A stretch of 11,326 nucleotides of DNA, from positions 1 through 11,326 of the forward strand of contig MFAZ01000008.1 in assembly GCA_001776335.1 (NCBI GenBank), written 5' to 3'. A model generated the notes under the pieces. The model worked only from the letters and a program-made list of their open reading frames with translations. It had not been told where the DNA came from and searched no databases. How positions within the stretch are numbered: position 1 is the stretch's first letter; the number at the start of each line of letters is the position of its first letter. Source of the DNA: Candidatus Curtissbacteria bacterium RIFCSPHIGHO2_01_FULL_41_11. GTDB lineage: Bacteria; Patescibacteriota; Microgenomatia; Curtissbacterales; GWA2-41-24. The position numbers and the translations under genes are program-made. This document shows positions 6,726 through 11,326 of the stretch, piece by piece.

Positions 6726-7803
6726 TATCAGATATTGTATTAATCCAGCTTGAATCTCCGATTCTCTCTCTGTATAACCAAAACGCTGCACCCCAAAATC
6801 CAATAGAATCCACCCCGCTTGCTTCTAAATAATCATTTCCCCGACTTATATCGCCGGTATCAAAAAAATAATCTTTTCTTTGTGCCTCCGATATTGATCT
6901 AACATATGGATCCGCCTGCATTTCCAAAACCCATAAATCTAACCCTTTTTCAGCTGCCTCGCTTCTTAAACGGGTATAGTCAGGAGAAAGAAAAACCCAT
7001 GACTGTACTGGCCAAAACAACCACTTCGGCCAGGGAACGCGAATTTCCCGACCGAAAACGGAAACGGAAAAAAGATTAACCCCTTGAGTTTTCAAGTAAC
7101 TGTTAACTCCCAAAATATCTCCCGGCTTCATAATCTCAAATAATTTTTTATATTGGCGGTCAAACGCTGCCGGTCCTACATGATTCAAAATAATCGGCCT
7201 ATGACCCAAGTCATTGCCCCGGACTACATCGACTTCTGCACCCAGCAAATCCGGTCCGATTTTTAAATTATCAATGTTTGCCAAAAACGGTTCGTTCTCA
7301 ACCTGCCAGTAAGAAATATTCGGGTATTTAGAAAGTTCTTGAACCACGATCCTGTCAATTTCCAAGAGGTCATCTGCAATAGGGTGATCTACGGTTATGG
7401 TGTCGCCAAACTTTATCTGATTTTTAATATTGTCCGGCAAATGGTATTCAGGGTGGTAGGGAGTTTTGGCACCAACAACAACAATTACTTTTATGTCCCG
7501 CTTCTCAGCTTCACGGATTGCAAATTCAATCTCACCCAAGTTAAGTTCTCCATCCTTTACATGCCTGTCCCAGAAAAAGGAAAGCCTCACCCAGTCAAAT
7601 TTAACCTCATCCAGAAGTTTAACGTAAGCATCGCGAGAATTTAGACCATACCAGTCAGCATTTTCAAAACTCCACGAAAAACCATACTTAACCTGAGGGG
7701 TCGAGGACCTAGAAGATAGTGGAAGAGGAATAGGATTGGCAAATGCGTTCGCGATATAAGCAACAAGGATAAGTAAGCAAACGAACAAAACTCTTATCTT
7801 CAC
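6709..7803 (-). CDS. Exported clan GH-A-like glycoside hydrolase
   Basis: A 364-residue protein predicted to act outside the cytoplasm on a glycan. Residues 1-22 form a signal peptide (KIR, hydrophobic core, AFA then NP). The rest looks like a single (beta/alpha)8 barrel: strand-like segments WVRLSFFW (71-78) and KVIVVVGAKTP (105-115), YWQVENEPFL (165-174) with Asn170-Glu171 as the likely acid/base pair, LWVLEMQADPY (290-300) with Glu294 as the likely nucleophile, and a closing FWGAAFWLYR (336-345). This Asn-Glu plus distal Glu layout is typical of clan GH-A (families such as 5, 39 and 42), but I cannot name the family or substrate. The start is GTG, fixed by an extended -10 TGATATAAT six bases upstream. 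It overlaps the convergent KGG gene by 17 bp. Confidence 0.8.
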   Translation of the reverse strand: MKIRVLFVCLLILVAYIANAFANPIPLPLSSRSSTPQVKYGFSWSFENADWYGLNSRDAYVKLLDEVKFDWVRLSFFWDRHVKDGELNLGEIEFAIREAEKRDIKVIVVVGAKTPYHPEYHLPDNIKNQIKFGDTITVDHPIADDLLEIDRIVVQELSKYPNISYWQVENEPFLANIDNLKIGPDLLGAEVDVVRGNDLGHRPIILNHVGPAAFDRQYKKLFEIMKPGDILGVNSYLKTQGVNLFSVSVFGREIRVPWPKWLFWPVQSWVFLSPDYTRLRSEAAEKGLDLWVLEMQADPYVRSISEAQRKDYFFDTGDISRGNDYLEASGVDSIGFWGAAFWLYRERIGDSSWINTISDITSSR

Positions 7804-7809
7804 CCTAAA

Positions 7810-7818
7810 ATTATATCA
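7810..7818 (-). promoter_or_regulatory. Extended -10 of the glycoside hydrolase gene
   Basis: An exact TGATATAAT on the minus strand in the 22-bp gap after nadR, ending 6 nt before the GTG. It predicts a leaderless message with +1 on the start codon, separate from nadR transcription. Confidence 0.65.
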
Positions 7819-7825
7819 ACTCAAA

Positions 7826-8812
7826 TCACAAAATATCCTCATTAACCCTAAAATCTTCAATCACTTCTCTCGCCAGCCCCTCGCAAAAATTCAACCTTTT
7901 TTTAAAATCGCCGGAAACAACTACATACCGGAAATTGTATTTGTCAAGTAAATCCAAAAACCTTTTATGCATCCATTTTCGCCTGCTCTTTGCCATGCGA
8001 ACACTGTCCTGTTTAAACTTCACATCAAGATCACAAACAATATAAAAGTCATATTTCATGCGTCCAAACAACGCCTCAACCTCACGAGATCCTTTTCCGA
8101 CTAAAAGTTCTTCCCAAACATAAGTCGCAAAAGAATTGGTATCACAAAACAAAATCTTGTTTGCATACCCTGCGAGTTCATCTTCGAAACTGTTCTGTAC
8201 CTTTGCAATGTGCTCAAACTCGCGGCTTTCCCATTTTGAAAACTTTGAATTTACCCTGCCTTCCGTATAGAACCTGCCGTATTCCGGAACCCAAGAGGTT
8301 TTAAATTTTTTTGCAAGTGACTCAGCAAGCGTTGTCTTCCCCACGGATTCTGCGCCGACAAAACAAAACCTCCGCACGAAATAGGCCCGAACGACCGGGT
8401 GCAAATAGTCAAGATGTGACAAGGGGTTGTTCCGAATAGCGGTCCCGGAAACCGGAAATTTTTTACGCGGAATATCAACAGGAATATGCACTGCCCCCAT
8501 CAACTTTGCATAATGATCTCCGTAATATTCAGACGTAAAGACTAAGTCGGGTCTATAACCAATCCACTTAATAGTATTTTTTGCCCAAGCCTCATCGTCA
8601 TCATCCAAAATATTGTGATAAATCACTTTAACACGAACCCCGGGGTAAATTTTACGGATCCATTCTCCACGAACATCCCCCTTAACAATTTGTCCGCGCT
8701 TTCCACAAACAACAATAGTCAAAAAATCCAACTTTGAAAGCGCTGTCTCAATAACATATTGATGACCGGCGTGCAGGGGATAAAATTTTCCGATGACTAC
8801 GCCTCGTTTCAC
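7826..8812 (-). CDS. nadR: NadR-like bifunctional NMN adenylyltransferase / ribosylnicotinamide kinase
   Basis: Makes NAD by salvage: a C-terminal kinase converts nicotinamide riboside to NMN, and an N-terminal nucleotidyltransferase joins NMN to AMP. Residues 1 to about 145 carry VIGKFYPLHAGH (HxGH at 14-17) and SGTAIRNNP (122-130). Residues 146-328 carry a P-loop GAESVGKTT (153-161), EYGR (177-180), a Walker-B-like LFCDTN (221-226) and an Arg-rich lid (SVRMAKSRRK, 270-279). The repressor helix-turn-helix of enterobacterial NadR is missing, so it is an enzyme without the regulatory domain. The start is GTG (MKRGVVIGKF), supported by TATAAT seven bases upstream. No PnuC-type transporter is in the window. 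Confidence 0.93.
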   Translation of the reverse strand: MKRGVVIGKFYPLHAGHQYVIETALSKLDFLTIVVCGKRGQIVKGDVRGEWIRKIYPGVRVKVIYHNILDDDDEAWAKNTIKWIGYRPDLVFTSEYYGDHYAKLMGAVHIPVDIPRKKFPVSGTAIRNNPLSHLDYLHPVVRAYFVRRFCFVGAESVGKTTLAESLAKKFKTSWVPEYGRFYTEGRVNSKFSKWESREFEHIAKVQNSFEDELAGYANKILFCDTNSFATYVWEELLVGKGSREVEALFGRMKYDFYIVCDLDVKFKQDSVRMAKSRRKWMHKRFLDLLDKYNFRYVVVSGDFKKRLNFCEGLAREVIEDFRVNEDIL

Positions 8813-8819
8813 GTTCTAG

Positions 8820-8825
8820 ATTATA
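8820..8825 (-). promoter_or_regulatory. -10 box of nadR
   Basis: An exact TATAAT on the minus strand, ending 7 nt before the GTG at 8812. It has no Shine-Dalgarno or clear -35 and predicts a leaderless nadR message. Confidence 0.6.
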
Positions 8826-8897
8826 TCTTAGCTGTCTCCGTGTAACCACTTTCGCTTTCGTGGTACAACAATCACTGCCTGATACAAAACAATTTTG

Positions 8898-9089
8898 TTA
8901 AAGACCCAAAGCCCGAATAACATCATCGGCACTGTCGTATGTGCCGCCGGGTAGTTTGGAAGTAAACTCAGCCTTATCCTCCTCGGAAAAATCGGAGAGG
9001 TTATCACACTCCGCAACTAACTCTGCCTTGGTTGCCGGATATTTTTGATGGTTTTTTAGGTGGTCTTTTGCACCTTGTACGTTTTGCAT
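8898..9089 (-). CDS. DUF2795-like small protein
   Basis: A 63-residue acidic protein. QGAKDHLKNHQKYPATKAELVAECDNL (5-31) followed by KLPGGTYDSADDVIRALGL (45-63) matches the DUF2795 pattern: a short helical head, a YPATKEEL-type motif, and a closing LPxxxYDSxxDVxxAL helix. The molecular function of the family is unknown to me. The start is supported by a strong Shine-Dalgarno GGGGGTGA (9101-9094) four nucleotides before the ATG. It has its own promoter region upstream, and at its stop codon there is a short inverted repeat ACAAAA-CAA-TTTTGT (8884-8898), too AT-rich to call a terminator. Confidence 0.85.
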   Translation of the reverse strand: MQNVQGAKDHLKNHQKYPATKAELVAECDNLSDFSEEDKAEFTSKLPGGTYDSADDVIRALGL

Positions 9090-9125
9090 GAAATCACCCC
9101 CATTCTTGTTTATATTAAAACTGAA

Positions 9126-9161
9126 GTTATACCATTTTACAGTGTAAATCTACTTCGTCAA
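9126..9161 (-). promoter_or_regulatory. Promoter region of the DUF2795-like gene
   Basis: Two overlapping options on the minus strand: TTGACG (9161-9156) - 16 bp - TAAAAT (9139-9134), or extended -10 TGGTATAAC (9134-9126). Either gives a 30-40 nt leader that includes the Shine-Dalgarno site, unlike the leaderless neighbours. Confidence 0.45.
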
Positions 9162-9200
9162 GACATTGAAATTAACTTAGAGATGCGGTGTCGGTTTGCA

Positions 9201-9233
9201 GACGACGTTACTCGTCCTGAGCGAAGTCGAAGG
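9201..9233. repeat. Short dispersed-repeat-like sequence
   Basis: Holds a small inverted repeat GACGA-CGTTAC-TCGTC (9201-9216) running into CCTGAGCGAAGTCGAAGG (9215-9232). From memory, the latter word recurs between genes in many environmental bacterial genomes; no second full copy exists in this window. The word CTCGTCCT (9211-9218) occurs again on the minus strand in the tRNA spacer near 10500. Confidence 0.35.
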
Positions 9234-9264
9234 AAAACTTTTTGGGTTCAGAATCAAAATAGAT

Positions 9265-9840
9265 TTATGCAACTGTAGGCTCGGCCCGTAATAATCCTAG
9301 ATTATAATCTATTAGTTCATCTGCAATGCTGTTGTAAACAGATTGAGAATGCACGTCAACTGACTTACTGTCACCATTAAGTCCTTCGATAGTAATTTTA
9401 GTAATACTTCTAATTTTAGAAGAAATATCTTCGTATGCACCTAAAAATTCTGGCGCTTTGGATTTTTCTCTCAATTCTTCATTTAATCTTGTGGCTTCAT
9501 CTTGATATTCCTCGCTATCATGCTGAAGTTTTTTCTTACGAGCTTCTATGGCTTCATCAGACCATCTATTTTCAATGTCAGGATCCTCTTCTTTTGGCGG
9601 AATGTTCTGAAATCCAACAACAGAACTTCTAGTCATTTTCAAAAGATCTTCCGCACTTCTAAGCTCTCTTGATAACTTATAAGCTTGCTCATATACGGGA
9701 TCACGAGCTATTCGTCCCGCCAGTTCTGTCGCAATAGGGTAAATGTCTCTAGGTAATCTGGACCACGCAGTGGTACCGATACCTTTTTCTTTCGGAATGA
9801 CTAAATTCTCTTTAGGTTCATCCTTACCTGGCTCCGTCAT
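9265..9840 (-). CDS. Hypothetical charged protein with a central coiled coil
   Basis: A 191-residue soluble protein with no family I recognise. It has no signal or membrane segment. Residues 1-20 are a polar, Lys/Glu/Pro-rich tail; 31-75 are helical (IYPIATELAGRIARDPVYEQAYKL); 94-128 are a strongly charged probable coiled coil (SDEAIEARKKKLQ... TRLNEELREKSK); and 133-182 hold further helices around a short strand pair (ITKITIEGLNG). The ATG start is supported by an extended -10 TGATATGAT eight bases upstream. It lies directly downstream of tRNA-Phe on the same strand but has its own promoter. Nothing in the context points to a function. Confidence 0.75.
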   Translation of the reverse strand: MTEPGKDEPKENLVIPKEKGIGTTAWSRLPRDIYPIATELAGRIARDPVYEQAYKLSRELRSAEDLLKMTRSSVVGFQNIPPKEEDPDIENRWSDEAIEARKKKLQHDSEEYQDEATRLNEELREKSKAPEFLGAYEDISSKIRSITKITIEGLNGDSKSVDVHSQSVYNSIADELIDYNLGLLRAEPTVA

Positions 9841-9848
9841 ACAGAAAT

Positions 9849-9857
9849 ATCATATCA
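9849..9857 (-). promoter_or_regulatory. Extended -10 of the 191-residue protein gene
   Basis: TGATATGAT on the minus strand ends 8 nt before the ATG at 9840, giving a leader of 1-2 nt and no Shine-Dalgarno site. Confidence 0.55.
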
Positions 9858-9903
9858 TTTTAGTGTGCTACGCCAAAGTAGAGTCGATGACCATAGGTCA
9901 GTG

Positions 9904-9976
9904 TGCCGGGAGTCGGAGTCGAACCGACATAGCCCGTTTTTCAGACGGGTGCGTTGACCACCTCTGCCATCCCGGC
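9904..9976 (-). tRNA. tRNA-Phe (anticodon GAA)
   Basis: A 73-nt cloverleaf: acceptor GCCGGGA/TCCCGGC with discriminator A, anticodon stem CCCGT/ACGGG around loop CTGAAAA (anticodon GAA), and T arm GTCGG-TTCGACT-CCGAC. No CCA is encoded. The D arm is unusual: only G10-C25 and C11-G24 pair cleanly, the next pair is A-C, and the loop is long. The variable loop is 4 nt. Confidence 0.92.
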
Positions 9977-9993
9977 CCGTTAAAAGTTCGGTA

Positions 9994-10353
9994 TTAATCC
10001 AACGCTATACCAATGCCGATAAATTTTAACTCAATTTTACCAGTATTTCTAATTTCGTGTGAAACACCTGCAGGAACAATAATTCTGTCTCCGCTTCTAA
10101 CACTTTCAACCTCACCGTCCAAAATTACTTCTCCCTCTCCCTCCAGAAAATAAAAAATCTCCTCCATAGTTCTGTGAATGTGAGCAGGGTGTACTTTCCC
10201 GACCAAGACACGAGCTAAATTAACCATCATCAGCTTTGATTTCGGGTCAACTTCGGCATGGATTACCAAAACTTTTTTCCATGCACCAACGTTTTTCGGA
10301 TCCTCGTTCGACGGGATTTCCCACTGCAAATCGTTTATATTTATCTTGTTCAT
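9994..10353 (-). CDS. Small single-domain cupin protein
   Basis: A 119-residue beta-barrel protein of the cupin superfamily. Motif 1 is HPAHIHRTMEEIFYFLEGEG (55-74), with probable metal ligands His58, His60 and Glu64 or Glu65. Motif 2 is GDRIIVPAGVSHEIRN (88-103), with the ligand His99. One domain with both motifs intact suggests a metal-binding cupin_2 protein, which may be an isomerase, dioxygenase or sugar-binding protein; the sequence does not decide. The ATG lies 4 nt after the T-tract of the tRNA-operon terminator, and neither a Shine-Dalgarno site nor a convincing -10 is visible, so how it is expressed is unclear. It is followed 17 bp later by tRNA-Phe. Confidence 0.88.
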   Translation of the reverse strand: MNKININDLQWEIPSNEDPKNVGAWKKVLVIHAEVDPKSKLMMVNLARVLVGKVHPAHIHRTMEEIFYFLEGEGEVILDGEVESVRSGDRIIVPAGVSHEIRNTGKIELKFIGIGIALD

Positions 10354-10357
10354 ATTT

Positions 10358-10384
10358 AAAAAACCAAAATTCTCGAGAATTTTG
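10358..10384 (-). terminator. Intrinsic terminator of the tRNA Leu-Leu-Val operon
   Basis: On the minus strand, three nt after tRNA-Val, comes a perfect 20-bp palindrome (arms CAAAATTCTC and GAGAATTTTG, 10384-10365), then G and TTTTTT (10363-10358). Hairpin plus T-tract fits rho-independent termination. The symmetric sequence could also bind a regulator of the cupin gene. Confidence 0.75.
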
Positions 10385-10387
10385 AAG

Positions 10388-10461
10388 TGGACGGTATAGG
10401 ATTCGAACCTATGACCTTCGCAGTGTAAATGCGACGCTCTAACCAGCTGAGCTAACCGTCC
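10388..10461 (-). tRNA. tRNA-Val (anticodon TAC)
   Basis: A 74-nt canonical cloverleaf: acceptor GGACGGT/ACCGTCC with discriminator A, D arm GCTC/GAGC, anticodon stem TCGCA/TGCGA with loop TTTACAC (anticodon TAC), variable loop AGGTC, and T arm ATAGG-TTCGAAT-CCTAT. CCA is not encoded. It is the last gene of the three-tRNA cluster. Confidence 0.97.
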
Positions 10462-10487
10462 ATCTCACTCCGCTTCCCTGAGGACGA

Positions 10488-10504
10488 GTCCTGCATAGCA
10501 GGAC
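10488..10504 (-). other. Spacer hairpin between tRNA-Leu(GAG) and tRNA-Val
   Basis: A 7-bp stem GTCCTGC/GCAGGAC with a 3-nt loop in the 47-nt spacer. On the transcript it is preceded by CTC and read CTCGTCCTGCTATGCAGGAC. There is no T-tract, so it is a processing or structural element rather than a terminator. It resembles the hairpin at 10703-10720. Confidence 0.6.
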
Positions 10505-10508
10505 GAGG

Positions 10509-10592
10509 TGCCGAGGACAGGACTCGAACCTGCACGCTTTTTAGGGCACAGCCACCTCAAGGCTGCGTGTATACCAATTTCACCACCTCGGC
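10509..10592 (-). tRNA. tRNA-Leu (anticodon GAG)
   Basis: An 84-nt class II tRNA: acceptor GCCGAGG/CCTCGGC with discriminator A, D arm GTG/CAC, anticodon stem CAGCC/GGCTG with loop TTGAGGT (anticodon GAG), a long variable arm of about 15 nt, and T arm GCAGG-TTCGAGT-CCTGT. CCA is not encoded. It lies 10 bp after tRNA-Leu(CAG). Confidence 0.96.
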
Positions 10593-10602
10593 TCAAGAAT
10601 TG

Positions 10603-10686
10603 TGCCCTGAGGGAGACTCGAACTCCCATGTCCTTGCGGACACTAGCTCCTGAAGCTAGCCTGTATACCAATTTCAGCATCAGGGC
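10603..10686 (-). tRNA. tRNA-Leu (anticodon CAG)
   Basis: An 84-nt class II tRNA: acceptor GCCCTGA/TCAGGGC with discriminator A, D arm CTG/CAG, anticodon stem CTAGC/GCTAG with loop TTCAGGA (anticodon CAG), a variable arm TGTCC-GCAA-GGACA with a perfect 5-bp stem, and T arm GGGAG-TTCGAGT-CTCCC. CCA is not encoded. It is the first tRNA of the cluster. Confidence 0.97.
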
Positions 10687-10702
10687 AGATCGTGTCTGTC
10701 AC

Positions 10703-10720
10703 TTCTTGCGATAGCAAGAA
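10703..10720 (-). other. Leader hairpin of the tRNA operon
   Basis: A 7-bp stem TTCTTGC/GCAAGAA with loop GATA (TATC on the transcript), 17 nt before tRNA-Leu(CAG). The transcript reads CTCGTTCTTGCTATCGCAAG. A second small hairpin CGCC-ACTTC-GGCG (10731-10743) lies nearer the predicted transcription start. Confidence 0.55.
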
Positions 10721-10751
10721 CGAGACTTTCCGCCACTTCGGCGCAATGGAA

Positions 10752-10760
10752 ATTTTAACA
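10752..10760 (-). promoter_or_regulatory. Candidate extended -10 of the tRNA operon
   Basis: TGTTAAAAT on the minus strand predicts a start near 10745 and a leader of roughly 58 nt before tRNA-Leu(CAG). It lies just after the zinc-ribbon stop codon; no clear -35 is seen. Confidence 0.45.
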
Positions 10761-10795
10761 CAAAACTAATTAGAAAAAGCTATGGCGAGGGGAAT

Positions 10796-11026
10796 CTATT
10801 TTGCTCTGGCGATGGTAATACCTTTTTTCCTGTCTTCTGCCTGTTCTCTTCTTTCTCTCATTGCTGCGAACTTCTCGTCAACTATTTTTTGGCACTCGGA
10901 ATCCGGACAAATAGCCTCTTCGTGAAGAACAGGCGTGCCACGGCCGTCGTTTTTCTCTATCCACTTTTTGGAAAATATTCGTGTTTTACCACACCTTATA
11001 CACACGGAATCCGCAAATCTAGGCAT
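10796..11026 (-). CDS. Small zinc-ribbon-like protein
   Basis: A 76-residue basic protein. Cys9-x2-Cys12 and Cys40-x4-Cys45 form a probable four-cysteine zinc site, with the linker HEEAICPDSEC holding the second half. The C-terminal third (49-76) is a highly charged helix (VDEKFAAMRERREQAEDRKK). The size and charge suggest nucleic-acid or ribosome binding, but that is inference and I do not recognise a named family. The ATG at 11026 fits the frame and lies 45 nt downstream of the predicted transcription start. There is no Shine-Dalgarno site and a hairpin ends 7 nt before the ATG. Confidence 0.75.
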   Translation of the reverse strand: MPRFADSVCIRCGKTRIFSKKWIEKNDGRGTPVLHEEAICPDSECQKIVDEKFAAMRERREQAEDRKKGITIARAK

Positions 11027-11033
11027 AATTAAA

Positions 11034-11057
11034 TTGAAATTTCGATATGGATTTCAA
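11034..11057 (-). promoter_or_regulatory. Leader hairpin immediately upstream of the zinc-ribbon start codon
   Basis: A 7-bp inverted repeat TTGAAAT (11034-11040) / ATTTCAA (11051-11057) with a 10-nt loop, inside the predicted 5' leader and ending 7 nt before the ATG. It could control ribosome access, or act as a DNA operator downstream of the promoter. Confidence 0.45.
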
Positions 11058-11078
11058 ATGGGTGGAAAGTTGAAAGGA

Positions 11079-11107
11079 ATTATAGCATTTTGATACTTTT
11101 TATTCAA
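11079..11107 (-). promoter_or_regulatory. Promoter of the zinc-ribbon gene
   Basis: On the minus strand: TTGAAT (11107-11102), a 17-bp spacer and an exact extended -10 TGCTATAAT (11087-11079). This is the best promoter in the window by match to consensus. Predicted +1 is near 11072. Confidence 0.7.
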
Positions 11108-11184
11108 CAACTTAGATAGAGTCTCAGAAAATCTTTGAACTAAAGTCTTACGGAAAGAAGCAAATGTTATAGCTGGAGCGGGTG

Positions 11185-11295
11185 ATGGTTCTGAGCTCGA
11201 ACCTGCACTCGCTGTTCAATGATAACAACGAGGAAGCGAAAATTTTAGCTTTTCAACTTGAAACGTTAAATAATCACTTGATAATGGTTCGTTAG
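11185..11295 (+). CDS. Doubtful 36-codon ORF near the right edge
   Basis: The only candidate gene on the plus strand in the last 300 bp. It has an ATG with GGAG (11175-11178) six nt upstream and ends with two TAG codons in a row (11293-11298). The peptide begins MVLSSNLHSLFNDNNEEAK and ends HLIMVR; it matches nothing I know. An inverted repeat TTTAGCT (11244-11250) / AGCTAAA (11297-11303) brackets its second half. No clear promoter is seen. It may be chance; the rest of 11108-11326 holds nothing else I can support. Confidence 0.25.
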   Translation: MVLSSNLHSLFNDNNEEAKILAFQLETLNNHLIMVR

Positions 11296-11326
11296 TAGCT
11301 AAACCAATACTTGCCTACAATAAAGT

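Noticed and set aside
8832..8870. CCAC...GTGG hairpin downstream of the DUF2795-like gene as a terminator
   Set aside because: A four-base stem with a ten-base loop and no T-tract on the minus strand.
9060..9278. 72-codon plus-strand ORF
   Set aside because: It covers the promoter and Shine-Dalgarno of the DUF2795-like gene and has no support of its own.
10465..10714. ORFs of about 70 codons on both strands
   Set aside because: They lie across two tRNA-Leu genes and their spacers; the coding look is accidental.
11174..11208. 3' end of a tRNA-Gly gene on the minus strand (TGGAGCGGGTGATGG resembles its 3' end)
   Set aside because: The T arm does not fold in the canonical form and no anticodon arm or matching acceptor 5' half follows.
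11168..11303. tmRNA at the right edge (tag-like NDNN stretch, double TAG, inverted repeat round the stops)
   Set aside because: No conserved TTCGAC-type 5' tRNA-like half precedes it, the distance to the tag is too short, and the peptide does not end in an ALAA-like sequence.

Overview
The window (11,326 bp, AT-rich by eye, very short spacers, standard genetic code) looks like chromosome from an uncultivated small-genome bacterium. My best guess is the Candidate Phyla Radiation, most likely a Microgenomates-type lineage. The reasons are an archaeal-type CoA gene fusion in an otherwise bacterial context, NAD salvage through a NadR-like enzyme, class I and class II tRNAs without encoded CCA, and many lineage-restricted small proteins. 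This placement is an inference; no rRNA or universal marker is present.

Layout. (1) 1-3615, plus strand: a P2-type cation-pumping ATPase cut by the left edge (the reading frame is open from base 1, so the TTG at 61 is not its start), then a fusion of archaeal-type phosphopantetheine adenylyltransferase with a DUF359 GTP-dependent dephospho-CoA kinase, which would carry out the last two steps of CoA synthesis in one chain. (2) 3604-5870, minus strand: a short-chain dehydrogenase, a multi-pass membrane protein, nickel superoxide dismutase (sodN) and its S26-type maturation protease (sodX, ATGA overlap with sodN). (3) 5871-6725, plus strand: a divergent promoter made of six 7-bp repeats, a membrane-anchored protein of unknown function, and a 51-residue KGG-like stress protein. 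(4) 6709-9840, minus strand: an exported clan GH-A-like glycoside hydrolase, a NadR-like NMN adenylyltransferase/ribosylnicotinamide kinase, a DUF2795-like small protein and a charged coiled-coil protein. (5) 9904-11326, minus strand: tRNA-Phe(GAA), a cupin, a tRNA operon Leu(CAG)-Leu(GAG)-Val(TAC) with hairpin spacers and an intrinsic terminator, a zinc-ribbon protein with a structured leader, and about 300 bp ending at the right edge with one doubtful 36-codon ORF.

The most striking regional property is promoter architecture. For seven genes a good -10 box (three exact TATAAT, several with an upstream TGn extension) ends only 6-9 nt before the start codon with no Shine-Dalgarno sequence, which predicts leaderless mRNAs. 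Three of these use GTG starts. By contrast, two small proteins (KGG-like and DUF2795-like) have clear Shine-Dalgarno sites and -10 boxes further upstream. The genes together suggest an oxygen-exposed, biosynthetically reduced cell that detoxifies superoxide with nickel SOD and makes CoA and NAD by short salvage-type routes. No mobile element, CRISPR array or defence system was found.
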